A DNA stretch of 32,090 nucleotides from Bacteroidales bacterium (GTDB taxonomy: Bacteria; Bacteroidota; Bacteroidia; Bacteroidales; UBA932), in contig JAFUWX010000085.1 in NCBI GenBank assembly GCA_017471025.1, positions 1 through 32,090 of the forward strand. The letters are read 5' to 3'. The notes below the pieces were generated by a model. That model had not been told where the DNA came from and ran no database searches. It was given only the letters and a program-made list of their open reading frames with translations. Both the position numbers and the translations under genes were made by a program. Shown piece by piece: positions 1-8,458 of the stretch (positions are counted from its first letter, which is position 1; each line of letters begins with the position of its first letter).

Positions 1-363
1 GCCATCTACGACACGATGCAGATCGTGGAGCCCGACGTGGCGACCATCTGCACGGGTATGGCGGCTTCCATGGGGTCCGTGCTGCTGTGCGCCGGCACCC
101 GGGGCAAGCGTTCCGCGCTGCCGCATTCCCGCGTGCTGATCCACCAGCCCCTCGGCGGCGCCCAGGGGCAGGCTTCCGACATCATGATCGCGGCCAAGGA
201 GATTGAAAAGACCCGTACGGAGCTCTACAACATCATTTCCGCCCACAGCGGACAGCCCTTCGAGCGGGTGTTCGCCGATGCCGACCGGGACTACTGGATG
301 ACAGCCCAGGAGGCCCTGGAATACGGGATGGTGGACGAGGTCCTCTCCAAGAAGAAGCACTGA
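1..363 (+). CDS. clpP: ATP-dependent Clp protease proteolytic subunit ClpP (5'-truncated by window edge)
   Basis: Serine protease subunit that forms the tetradecameric chamber of ClpXP in the cytoplasm. The reading frame is open from base 1 and ends in TGA at 361-363, so only about the last 120 residues are present and the true start lies outside the window. Visible hallmarks are the nucleophile Ser in GMAASMGS, the catalytic His in LIHQPLGG and the acidic third member of the triad in the ADRDYWM segment, followed by the conserved [12 protein letters not shown]-terminus. The stop overlaps the clpX start (TGATG), the classic clpP-clpX operon arrangement. Identification is secure; only the start is unknown. 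Confidence 0.96.
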   Translation, partial: AIYDTMQIVEPDVATICTGMAASMGSVLLCAGTRGKRSALPHSRVLIHQPLGGAQGQASDIMIAAKEIEKTRTELYNIISAHSGQPFERVFADADRDYWMTAQEALEYGMVDEVLSKKKH

Positions 364-1586
364 TGGCGGGACGGGGAAAGAATACGCGTTACTGCGCCTT
401 CTGCGGACGACCGGAGAAGGATGTCCCGTTCTTGTTCCAGGGACAGGACGCCTGCATCTGCAGCGACTGTGTCCGGATGGGATATGATTATATCCATGAG
501 ATGGACAGCCGCGTCAGCGACATGCCGCAGTTCGAGCTGGACAAGGTCCGCAAGCCGAAGGAAATCAAGGCTTACCTGGACCAGTATGTCATCGGCCAGG
601 ACCGGGCGAAGAAGATGCTGTCGGTAGCCGTCTATAACCACTACAAGCGCCTCAGCCATAACCTCGGCAGCGCTGCCGGGGAAGAGGTGGAACTGGAGAA
701 GTCCAATATCCTGCTGGTCGGTCCGACCGGTACTGGCAAGACCTTGCTGGCCAGGACGATAGCCAAGTTGCTGGATGTTCCTTTCACCATCGTCGATGCC
801 ACCGTGCTGACCGAGGCCGGCTATGTGGGCGAAGACGTGGAAAGCATCCTGACCCGCCTGTTGCAGGCGGCGGATTTCAACCAGCAGAAGGCGGAGCGGG
901 GGATTGTGTTCATCGACGAGATCGACAAGATCGCCCGCAAGAGCGACAACCCTTCCATCACCCGGGACGTCTCGGGCGAAGGCGTGCAGCAGGCGATGCT
1001 CAAGCTCCTGGAAGGCAGCATCGTCAACGTTCCGCCGAAAGGCGGGCGCAAGCACCCGGAGCAGGAGTTCATCCATGTCAATACCCAGAATATCCTGTTC
1101 ATCTGCGGCGGCGCCTTCGAGGGCATCGAGCGCCGCATCGCCCAGCGGCTCAATACGCAGGTCATCGGCTTCGGCCAGGCCGGTAAGCCCCTGGTGGACA
1201 AGGACAACCTGCTCCAGTATGTGGAGGCCCAGGACCTGCGGGCCTACGGCCTGATCCCCGAGATTATCGGCCGTCTGCCGGTGATCACCTACCTGGACCA
1301 GCTCGACCGTGATGCGCTGATCCGGATCCTGACCGAGCCGAAGAACGCCTTGCTCAAGCAGTATGAGACCATCTTCGCCATGGACGGCATCCGCCTGGAA
1401 ATCGGCGAGGGCGTGAAAGAGGAAATCGTGGATACCGCGATACGCAACAAACTGGGCGCCAGAGGATTGCGGGCTATCTGCGAGGCCGTCATGGCCGATG
1501 CGATGTACGATGCCCCCTCTTCGCGGAGCAAGACCTTCCGCCTGACCCGGGAATATGTGCAGGAGAAGTTGAAAAACCATGTTTGA
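363..1586 (+). CDS. clpX: ATP-dependent Clp protease ATP-binding subunit ClpX
   Basis: AAA+ unfoldase that recognises substrates and threads them into ClpP. The protein is 407 aa, normal for the family. The N-terminal zinc-binding domain has Cys11, Cys14, Cys33 and Cys36. Walker A is GPTGTGKT (residues 120-127) and Walker B is IVFIDEID (from about residue 181). A VIGFGQ segment provides the IGF loop that docks on ClpP, and the sensor-2 region GARGLRAI is present. The ATG overlaps the clpP stop by one base, so the two are translationally coupled. The next gene begins 25 nt downstream with no clear terminator between, so some read-through is possible. Confidence 0.98.
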   Translation: MAGRGKNTRYCAFCGRPEKDVPFLFQGQDACICSDCVRMGYDYIHEMDSRVSDMPQFELDKVRKPKEIKAYLDQYVIGQDRAKKMLSVAVYNHYKRLSHNLGSAAGEEVELEKSNILLVGPTGTGKTLLARTIAKLLDVPFTIVDATVLTEAGYVGEDVESILTRLLQAADFNQQKAERGIVFIDEIDKIARKSDNPSITRDVSGEGVQQAMLKLLEGSIVNVPPKGGRKHPEQEFIHVNTQNILFICGGAFEGIERRIAQRLNTQVIGFGQAGKPLVDKDNLLQYVEAQDLRAYGLIPEIIGRLPVITYLDQLDRDALIRILTEPKNALLKQYETIFAMDGIRLEIGEGVKEEIVDTAIRNKLGARGLRAICEAVMADAMYDAPSSRSKTFRLTREYVQEKLKNHV

Positions 1587-1611
1587 CACAACGAATTAAC
1601 CATTTGATACC

Positions 1612-2721
1612 ATGAAGAAATTGTACTCTCTGCTGATTTCTGTGCTGCTGGCCTGTCTGCTCGTGGCCGCTCCGCAGTGCAAGGCGCCCGCTGCCCCGCA
1701 GGGACAGGAGCAAACGTCGGCGGATCCTTCTGAGGACGTTTCCGAAGAACCTTCCGCGGAACCCTCTTCCGAACCTTCCGAAGAGCCCTCCCAGGAGCCT
1801 TCAGAAGAACCTTCCGTAGAGCCTTCCGAAGAGCCGGCTCCGGTGGAAGAATCCATCGTGGCCGGACATTTCGAAAAGGACCTGGGCGACGGGAAAGTGG
1901 CCAAAGGTTTCTACTACATCGTCGATATGAGCGATGAACGCTTGTGCTTCAACGCCATCTCCGTCAAGCCCGTGGCCCGTCTGACGGATATCTTCACCCA
2001 TTATGTGGATGCCGGCGTCAAGCCGTATATCCTGATCAACGCCGGCTATTTCGGCGGAACGGTGTCCGTCAGCCCCATCGTGCACAACGGGGTCATGATG
2101 ACTTCCGGCGCCGATGGCCAGGGCAAATATGACGGTTATTACCTGTCCCGTGCCGCCTTCGGCATGACCAAGGACCGTCAGTTCCAGTCCTGCTGGGTCT
2201 ATCCTTGCCAGGATGACCCCTATGGCGGCCTGTATGCCTTCCCGGAACCGATTCCCAACGATGACCGGACGGATACCTACGTGACGGCTCCGCCTACGAC
2301 CCAGACCGAGGGCGCTGTCCGCTGGGATGTCGAAGAGGCCATCGGTGCCGGTCCCATGCTGCTGAAGGATGGGGAGGATGTTTCCATCGAGTCTTACCAC
2401 AAAGAGGTCCATGCCATCGGCGGACGTGCCGGGTATAACCGTCATCCGCGTTCCGCCATCGGCGCCACGGCGGACAACAAGGTGATTTTCCTGGTCGTGG
2501 ACGGCCGTGGGGCAGGCGGCAGCGCCGGTGCCACGATTCCTGAGATGGCCGTGTATATGAAAGAGCTCGGCGCCGAGCATGCCATCAACCTGGACGGCGG
2601 CGGTTCCGCCGGCATGGTCGGTCCCGAAGGTACCTTCGTGGATACGCCGTCCGAACTGCCCGGCCGTCGGGTGGCTTCCGTCTTCATGATTACGGACAAG
2701 GACGTCAAGCGCAACTACTAA
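1612..2721 (+). CDS. Secreted phosphodiester glycosidase (NAGPA-like) domain protein
   Basis: The 369-aa protein begins with a signal sequence (MKK, then a Leu/Val-rich core). Cys15 (LLAC) or Cys23 could be a lipid attachment site, but neither is a textbook lipobox, so lipoprotein status is uncertain. Residues about 39-76 are a low-complexity linker of PSEEPS/EPSSEPS units. The rest matches the phosphodiester glycosidase family (NAGPA, formerly exopolysaccharide-biosynthesis-like): NAGYFGG near residue 142, RHPRSAIGAT near 279, VVDGRG near 295, and the signature INLDGGGSAGM near 325. Family members hydrolyse or modify phosphodiester-linked sugars; the substrate here is unknown. It is probably periplasmic or surface exposed. 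A strong hairpin terminator follows. No promoter is visible in the 25 nt after clpX. Confidence 0.85.
   Translation: MKKLYSLLISVLLACLLVAAPQCKAPAAPQGQEQTSADPSEDVSEEPSAEPSSEPSEEPSQEPSEEPSVEPSEEPAPVEESIVAGHFEKDLGDGKVAKGFYYIVDMSDERLCFNAISVKPVARLTDIFTHYVDAGVKPYILINAGYFGGTVSVSPIVHNGVMMTSGADGQGKYDGYYLSRAAFGMTKDRQFQSCWVYPCQDDPYGGLYAFPEPIPNDDRTDTYVTAPPTTQTEGAVRWDVEEAIGAGPMLLKDGEDVSIESYHKEVHAIGGRAGYNRHPRSAIGATADNKVIFLVVDGRGAGGSAGATIPEMAVYMKELGAEHAINLDGGGSAGMVGPEGTFVDTPSELPGRRVASVFMITDKDVKRNY
1726..1839 (+). repeat. In-frame Pro-Ser-Glu-Glu linker repeat
   Basis: Degenerate 9-12 bp units (ccttccgaagaa and variants) repeated in frame, encoding alternating PSEEPS, EPSAEPSS and EPSQEPS units. It separates the signal sequence from the enzyme domain and is probably a flexible spacer. 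A related, shorter linker occurs in the gene at 14918. Confidence 0.85.
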
Positions 2722-2737
2722 GATTCCGGACATAAAG

Positions 2738-2775
2738 AAAGGAGTGGATAGCCGATGCTACCCGCTCCTTTTTTG
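2738..2775. terminator. Bidirectional rho-independent terminator
   Basis: A 15-bp stem (2738-2752 pairs with 2757-2771, two G-U wobbles) closed by the tetraloop CGAT and followed by a T-run. The opposite strand also carries a T-rich tail (CTTTCTTTATG). It lies between two converging genes (stops at 2721 and 2790), so it can serve both. Confidence 0.9.
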
Positions 2776-2789
2776 TATGCTCACGGCTT

Positions 2790-4751
2790 TTACAGCCAGT
2801 CGTCGAAATAGGCGGTCACCTTGTCCATCAGGTGGATCCGGTTCCGGCCGAAGACATTGTGCTCCGCGACCGGGTAGGGGAAATAATCCACCTGCACCTG
2901 GGCATCGATGCAGGCCTGCACGAAGCTCAGCGAATGTTCCCAGACCACCGTATTGTCTATGGCGCCCTGGCAGATCAGCAGTTTCCCGCGGACGTCCTTC
3001 GCCCGGGGAATCAGGGATGTCTCGGCATAGCCTTCCGGGTTGTCCTGCGGGGTTTCCATATAGCGCTCGCCGTACATCACTTCATACCATTTCCAGTCGA
3101 TGACGGGACCGCCGGCCACGGCGACCTTGAAGACCTCCGGATGATGGGTCAGTAGGGAAATGGTCATGAATCCGCCGTAGCTCCAGCCATGCACGCCGAT
3201 GCGGTCCGCATCGACGAAGGGCAGGCTGCGCAGGTATTCGATGCCTTTCATCTGGTCCGCCATTTCCGCCTGGCCGCAGCGCCGGTGGATGGCCTGCTCG
3301 TAGGCCAGACCGTGGTTCTCCGTGCCCCGGTTGTCCTGGACATAGACGACATAGCCCCGCTGGGCCATGTACATTTCCCACATGCGGATATTCCCCAACC
3401 AGCTGTCGTTGACCATCTGGGAGTGCGGGCCGCCATAGACATAGACGACCACCGGATACTTCTTCGCCGGGTCGAAGTCCACCGGCTTGTATAGGCGGTA
3501 GGCATTCTGATAGGCGCCGTCCGCGCTCGGTAGCGTCCCGAATTCCACTTCTCCGGTGGCATACGCCGCCAGCGGGTCCTTCCCTTCGACGCGCCAGCGG
3601 ACGGTCTTGCCGTCGGTGGTGCGCAGGGTGGCCGCCCCCGGGTCGTTGAATGCGGTGTACAGGTCCAGCAGCCATTTCCCGTCCTGGGAAAGGTAGGGGG
3701 TATGCCAGCCCCGCTCCGGGGTCAGGCGGACGGGCTTGCCGGCCTTGACCGCCGCGGCCTGGGAGACTTTCCGGCCCTTCCCGGGCGTGAGGAGGATGCG
3801 GAAGAGGTGGTTCTCCACGGGGGAGACCTCAGCGGAGGTGTAATAGACGGCGTTCCCGGCGGCCTTGACGAATTTGACGTCCGCATCTACGCAGGTCAGG
3901 CGGCGGACGGTGCCCGTCGTGTCGCACAGGTACAGGTTGCGGTAGCCGTCCCGGTTCGCGCTCCTGTACAGGAACAGGTAGTGCCCGCCGACCGGATACA
4001 GGGGATCGAGCGGCTCGACGTATTTGTCGCTGTCCTCGGTGAGGAGGGTGCGGACGAAGGCGCCGTCGGCGGCCCGGTACATGTTGAGCCGGCAATGCTT
4101 CTGGCTACGGTCCAGCACCTGGATGAAGAGATATTTCCCGTCAGGCCCCCAGCTGACGTTCGTCAGATATCGGTCCTGGCCGAAATCGTCCGCCTGCACC
4201 CAGACGGTAGTGCTGTCGGCGGTGTTGAAGATGCCCAGCGAAATCCGTTCCGAGGCCATGCCGGCCATCGGGTAGCGGATGCTTTTGAGCGATCCGGTGC
4301 GGGTCGTGATGTCCAGCAGCGGGAACTCGGTCACCTGGCTTTCGTCCTTTCTGTAGAAGGCGAGTTTCTTCCCGTCCGGCGACCAGAAGCAGCCGCCGTC
4401 GATACCGAATTCGTTCCGGCTGACGGTCGTCCCGTAGCTGATGGCCGGGTCGTCCGAAAGGGCGACGGGGTGCTCGCGGCCGGAAGCATCTCTGTACCAG
4501 AGGCTTCCGTCTTTGAGAACGGCCTGGAAGGGCAGCGGCGGCTCCTGAAAGACGATCCCCGCCTGCATGGCTTCCTGCAACGGGCCGCGCATGGCGGCGG
4601 ACAGGCCGTAAGTGGCGTAAAGCTCCCGATGGAGGATCACTTCCTCCATGGTCAGGCGCTTCCCTTCGGGAGAGGCCGGACGGATATCCCGCGGCTGTGC
4701 GCTGCACAGCGCGCCCGCCAGCAGGCATGCGGCAACGATCGCCCTTCTCAT
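2790..4751 (-). CDS. S9 family peptidase (dipeptidyl peptidase IV type)
   Basis: A 653-aa exported serine peptidase. The N-terminus (MRRAIVAACLLAGALCSAQ) is a signal peptide with likely cleavage after CSA. Residues about 40-410 form the DPP-IV-type beta-propeller, with repeated blades such as SPDGKKLAFY and WGPDGKYLF. The C-terminal alpha/beta hydrolase has the nucleophile Ser524 in GWSYGGF, Asp599 in GAIDNTV and His631 in AEHNVFG, in the expected order. It is somewhat shorter than typical family members (about 700-750 aa), but all catalytic parts are present. It probably removes N-terminal dipeptides from peptides in the periplasm. Its ATG overlaps the stop of the upstream small gene (ATGA, 4748-4751), so the pair is translationally coupled. 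Confidence 0.93.
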   Translation of the reverse strand: MRRAIVAACLLAGALCSAQPRDIRPASPEGKRLTMEEVILHRELYATYGLSAAMRGPLQEAMQAGIVFQEPPLPFQAVLKDGSLWYRDASGREHPVALSDDPAISYGTTVSRNEFGIDGGCFWSPDGKKLAFYRKDESQVTEFPLLDITTRTGSLKSIRYPMAGMASERISLGIFNTADSTTVWVQADDFGQDRYLTNVSWGPDGKYLFIQVLDRSQKHCRLNMYRAADGAFVRTLLTEDSDKYVEPLDPLYPVGGHYLFLYRSANRDGYRNLYLCDTTGTVRRLTCVDADVKFVKAAGNAVYYTSAEVSPVENHLFRILLTPGKGRKVSQAAAVKAGKPVRLTPERGWHTPYLSQDGKWLLDLYTAFNDPGAATLRTTDGKTVRWRVEGKDPLAAYATGEVEFGTLPSADGAYQNAYRLYKPVDFDPAKKYPVVVYVYGGPHSQMVNDSWLGNIRMWEMYMAQRGYVVYVQDNRGTENHGLAYEQAIHRRCGQAEMADQMKGIEYLRSLPFVDADRIGVHGWSYGGFMTISLLTHHPEVFKVAVAGGPVIDWKWYEVMYGERYMETPQDNPEGYAETSLIPRAKDVRGKLLICQGAIDNTVVWEHSLSFVQACIDAQVQVDYFPYPVAEHNVFGRNRIHLMDKVTAYFDDWL

Positions 4752-5143
4752 TCCGTCGTCTCGCTTACGGAGACAATCCGGTCCACGACCGTTTTCTGCA
4801 TGCCGCGCCAGGGCAGTGCGCCGAGGTATTCCTTGTAATGGAGCTCGACCGTCTTGCCGCTCAGGTGCATCAGGGAGTCGGCCACGGCCGGATTCTCGAC
4901 GGAGAAGTCGAAGATGAAGGACTCGATAGCCGCGCTGTTGCCGCTGCGCTGGCTGCCGCGGAAGCCGGACTGGATGAGGCGGCCTTCATAGGTTTTGAAC
5001 ACATAGCCCTTGAGCATGATTTGATTGAGTTCTCCAGCCTTGACGCCGTCGCCGAAGACATAGTAGAAGCGCACCCAGCAGAATGCGGCCAGGCCGATCA
5101 GGACGAGCAGAAGCGTCACCGAAATGAATTTACCTTTCTTCAT
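4748..5143 (-). CDS. Small membrane-anchored protein of unknown function
   Basis: A 131-aa protein starting at MKKGKF. An in-frame ATG 24 codons upstream is open, but the added residues look non-coding and would overrun the promoter at 5176-5183. Residues about 5-25 form one hydrophobic segment (VTLLLVLIGLAAFCWV), either a signal anchor or an uncleaved signal. The remainder is a soluble domain with GYVFKTYEG near the middle and an ELHYKEYLG motif near the end. I recognise it as resembling a conserved Bacteroidota hypothetical family with the VFKTYEG motif. No function can be assigned. The stop overlaps the start of the S9 peptidase by 4 nt. Confidence 0.8.
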   Translation of the reverse strand: MKKGKFISVTLLLVLIGLAAFCWVRFYYVFGDGVKAGELNQIMLKGYVFKTYEGRLIQSGFRGSQRSGNSAAIESFIFDFSVENPAVADSLMHLSGKTVELHYKEYLGALPWRGMQKTVVDRIVSVSETTE

Positions 5144-5175
5144 ATACTGATATTTACGGAATAAACTTATCTCCA

Positions 5176-5183
5176 CAAAGTTA
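5176..5183 (-). promoter_or_regulatory. Probable -7 element TAnnTTTG for the 5143-2790 operon
   Basis: Reading on the minus strand gives TAACTTTG, about 32 nt upstream of the chosen ATG. No good -33 TTTG is visible at the expected distance, so this is a half-site assignment. Confidence 0.55.
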
Positions 5184-5309
5184 GTCATTCTTGGGAAAAA
5201 GACGCATGCTCCCATTGATTTTTTGTTATGGCCCTTCCTCGTCCCGGGCCGCCGCGGGGCCTGCTATTTGAAAATTTGTTAAAAAGTTGTGGAAAATTTC
5301 TAAGTTTTC

Positions 5310-5342
5310 TTTGTCTATTCTTGATTATTTTACCTATATTTG
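5310..5342 (+). promoter_or_regulatory. Bacteroidota promoter for the large lipoprotein cluster
   Basis: TTTG at 5310-5313 and TATATTTG at 5335-5342, spaced 21 nt, match the -33/-7 consensus. The expected transcript start is near 5349, giving a leader of about 70 nt that is AT-rich and has no Shine-Dalgarno sequence before the ATG at 5422, as is common for highly expressed genes in this phylum. Upstream, 5230-5250 holds a short GC-rich hairpin (GGCCC/GGGCC). Confidence 0.8.
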
Positions 5343-5421
5343 TCAATGTGTATCGTTTTAGGTACGCCAAAAATGCCGCAAATCAATACCGAACTATATT
5401 TAATAACCAAATTTCATTTTT

Positions 5422-8400
5422 ATGAAAAAAGCATTATTAGGTATCATGATGGGCATAGCTCTCATAGTTGTGGGCTGTGCCAAGTATGATGACTCTGCCC
5501 TTCAGGACAGGGTTACCAAGCTGGAGAAAGCCGTGAAGGACCTCCAGGGCCTGAATGGCCAGATCGATGCGCTGCGTAAGCTTGTCGAAGGCAGCGAGTC
5601 CGGTCTGACCATTACCAATGTGACGCCGATCGACGGCGGCTTTACCATCACCTTCTCTGACAACAGCAAGTACACGATCATCAGTGGAAAAGACGGTCAG
5701 GATGGTGTCGGTACCCCCGGCCCTGCCGGCCCTACCGGTCCTTCCGGAGACCCGGGAGCCAACGGCAAGACGCCTGAGATTTCAGTCGAACTGGTCGATG
5801 GCGTCTATTATTGGAAGGTGGACGGCGAATTCCTGAAGGACGCCAGCGGCAACAAGGTGCCCGCCTCCTCCGTCGCCCCGCTTTTCCGCATCAATGAAAC
5901 CGCCGGCCGCTGGGAAGTCTCCCTGGACGGTGGCAAGACCTGGAAGGACTGCGGCCCTGCCGTGACGACCCCCGACCCGGTCGATGTGATCTTCTCCAAC
6001 GTAGAGGTCGGTGAGGAATATGTCACCTTCACCCTGACCGACGGCACCTCCTTCAAGCTCCCGCTTGAGAAGCCTTTCGCCCTCGTGTTCGCCAAGACGA
6101 CCGTAGGTATCGAGCCCGGCAAGTCCGTGGAACTCGCCTATACGGTCGAAGGTGCTGACGAAGCGACCGTCGTCGATGCCATCGCTACCGGCGCTTACGT
6201 CGTCGAGGTCAAGGCTACCGATTACAAGTCCGGCGCCGTCAAGGTGACTGCCCCGGATCCCGTCGTGGCCGGCCGCGCCCTCGTATGGGCCGACAACGGC
6301 AAGGGCAAGACTTCCCTGAAGGCCATCAGCTTCGAGGCTGGCGAAATGAGCGCCGTCGTCGTAGCCGGTGACGCCGCTGCCGTGGCACCGGAAGGCGACA
6401 AGATCGAAGTGGCAGTAACCTCCAACATGGTTTACGAAGTCAAGATCGAAGAAACCGCCAAGACCTGGATCCACCTCGTGGAGACCAAGGCTGCCGAGAC
6501 GAAGACCCTCGTGTTCGAACTCGACGCCAACACCACCGGCGCAGCCCGTTCCGGCAAGGTCGAGATCGTCGGCACCGACGGTACGGTCTATCAGACCATT
6601 ACTTTCGTCCAGGAACCGACCGACGCCGTGACCCTGAACGGTACGGAGAAGTTCTCCGACATCCAGGCCGCCATCGACGCCGCCGCAGCGCTCACCTCGG
6701 GCGAAGCGGTCATCACGATGCTCCCTGGCAACTATGAAGAGAACCTGGTCATCGATGGTACCAAGATCACCGTTCCGATCACCATCGACGGTGAGGATGC
6801 CGCCAAGGTGTCCCTGACCGGTTCCATCGAAATCGCCCGCAAGGACGCTGTCATCAAGAATATCACGGTCAACGTTCCCGAGAATGCCCCCAAGTTCGAA
6901 AAGAAGGTCGAACCCGAAATCGACAACTACAAGAACACCTGGCCGACCGGTATCCATATCGACTACAGCGGTTATGGCGCCGTGATCGAGAATGTTACGA
7001 TCAATGCAGATGCCGTGAACACTTCGGCTATCTTCGTGGCTTATGCCGCTGAAGGACAGAATGTCAAGGATGTGGTCCGTAACGTGACCTTCCCGAAGGC
7101 CAACCGCGGCATCCAGGCCTATCAGGCCAAGATCCTCGTGGAGAACTCCACCTTCGTGAACGCCTGGACGGCCAACGCCATCCGCCTGAGCGGCGCCGGC
7201 TGCGACGCCGTATTCACGGGCAACACCTTCGAGGGCATGCCTTGCGCCATCCAGTTCCACAACCTGACGAACTCCACCGTGGTCCTGGGCGACGGCGAGC
7301 AGGATGACAACGTGCTGAACAACACCAAGTACACCGCCAACAAGGATGTCACCGCGGCCGATGCCGGCAACACCTTCAAACCGGCTGTCCAGTACCTGGA
7401 GGATGGTACCGTCATCATCTATGTCCCGAGCTATCCGCTCCTCGTCCTGAAGGGCGACGCCGCCGCGATTGCTCCGACGACCGACAACCGCGTCATGGCG
7501 CTGGATGATGAATATGTCTATCTCCCGCTCCAGAATAAGGGCAAGATCATCCGCTTCCCGATCGGCTTCCCTGAAAAGACCGAAGAAATCGCCGTTGCGA
7601 CGGAAGGCGGTCTGCACAACCTCTCCGGTATCGCCGTGGCTGACAAGGCCAATGGCGGCAGCGTCATCCTGGTCAGCACCCTGGCCAACAGCGGAAAGAC
7701 CTTCATGGTCAAGAAGATTGAGAACGGCGTCGTAGCCGAGGCTCCGGTTGTCAGCTATGTCAGCCAGGGCGAGCGTCTGGGCGACAAGATCGGATTCGCC
7801 GGCACCTGGGAAGACGGTGAAATCGTCGCCGTCGATTATGGCAGCGGCCACCGGGTATTCACCTGGAAGGTCACGAACGGTGTGGCTGCCGAGGCCCCGA
7901 CCGTGTCCGAAAAGCTCGCTGCTACCAATGAGGGCAACGCATTCACGGAAATGGTGAAGTACAGCGACAAGGAGTGGGCCTATTCCGCCACCTCCATGGG
8001 CTGGGCTCCGAACATCTATACCCGCGAAGGCGCCAACTTCATCAATCCGGTAGGCTATCCGTTCGGCCGCAACATGGCTTCCGTCCGCTTCTTCCAGGCC
8101 GGTGGCAAGGACTTCATGGCCTTCGCTTCCTTCATGGAGGGCTCCTATACGAACGCCGAGGTCGCCATCCTGCCGATCGACCGCAGCCTGACCCTGGCCG
8201 AGAACATCCAGGGCAAGAGCATCGCCAACTGCAGCATCATCAAGCTCCAGGGCCCCGGTGCTTCCAGCACGAACAGCATGGGTTGCTTCGACATGCGTAT
8301 CCGCGAGGTCAAGGGCGTCGTCTATATCGCCGCGATCATGTATGACAACTATTTCTACATGAACACCCTCGACATCAACAACGGCGCTGTCAGCGGTCCT

Positions 8401-8436
8401 GGTGATGCCGTCATCGTCCCCGGCGGAGATTTTTAG
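5422..8436 (+). CDS. Surface lipoprotein: coiled coil/collagen-like N-terminus, BACON-like domain, beta-helix, propeller-like C-terminus
   Basis: A 1004-aa protein. Signal peptide II is clear: lipobox VVGC with Cys19. The acidic CAKYDDS after the Cys resembles the Bacteroidota lipoprotein export signal, suggesting the cell surface. Residues about 24-55 form heptad-rich coiled coil (DUF4988/PL29-N-like). About 89-117 is a short collagen-like GxP/GPxG stretch. About 303-397 looks like a BACON domain (WIHLVE ... ITFVQEP). About 402-665 is a right-handed beta-helix starting LNGTEKFSDIQAAID, with repeated INV/N-turn rungs. About 669-1004 has propeller-like blades (DDEYVYLP, GERLGDKIGF, GEIVAVDYG). 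No catalytic signature is recognised. First gene of a three-gene tight unit (22 nt to the next). Binding or adhesion is an inference. Confidence 0.85.
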   Translation: MKKALLGIMMGIALIVVGCAKYDDSALQDRVTKLEKAVKDLQGLNGQIDALRKLVEGSESGLTITNVTPIDGGFTITFSDNSKYTIISGKDGQDGVGTPGPAGPTGPSGDPGANGKTPEISVELVDGVYYWKVDGEFLKDASGNKVPASSVAPLFRINETAGRWEVSLDGGKTWKDCGPAVTTPDPVDVIFSNVEVGEEYVTFTLTDGTSFKLPLEKPFALVFAKTTVGIEPGKSVELAYTVEGADEATVVDAIATGAYVVEVKATDYKSGAVKVTAPDPVVAGRALVWADNGKGKTSLKAISFEAGEMSAVVVAGDAAAVAPEGDKIEVAVTSNMVYEVKIEETAKTWIHLVETKAAETKTLVFELDANTTGAARSGKVEIVGTDGTVYQTITFVQEPTDAVTLNGTEKFSDIQAAIDAAAALTSGEAVITMLPGNYEENLVIDGTKITVPITIDGEDAAKVSLTGSIEIARKDAVIKNITVNVPENAPKFEKKVEPEIDNYKNTWPTGIHIDYSGYGAVIENVTINADAVNTSAIFVAYAAEGQNVKDVVRNVTFPKANRGIQAYQAKILVENSTFVNAWTANAIRLSGAGCDAVFTGNTFEGMPCAIQFHNLTNSTVVLGDGEQDDNVLNNTKYTANKDVTAADAGNTFKPAVQYLEDGTVIIYVPSYPLLVLKGDAAAIAPTTDNRVMALDDEYVYLPLQNKGKIIRFPIGFPEKTEEIAVATEGGLHNLSGIAVADKANGGSVILVSTLANSGKTFMVKKIENGVVAEAPVVSYVSQGERLGDKIGFAGTWEDGEIVAVDYGSGHRVFTWKVTNGVAAEAPTVSEKLAATNEGNAFTEMVKYSDKEWAYSATSMGWAPNIYTREGANFINPVGYPFGRNMASVRFFQAGGKDFMAFASFMEGSYTNAEVAILPIDRSLTLAENIQGKSIANCSIIKLQGPGASSTNSMGCFDMRIREVKGVVYIAAIMYDNYFYMNTLDINNGAVSGPGDAVIVPGGDF

Positions 8437-8458
8437 TCTAACGTAAACAGAAAGGAAT

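Noticed and set aside
5228..5425. Small open frame (65 codons) over the promoter region before the first lipoprotein
   Set aside because: It runs through the -33/-7 promoter and GC-rich hairpin, overlaps the next start and shows no coding signature.
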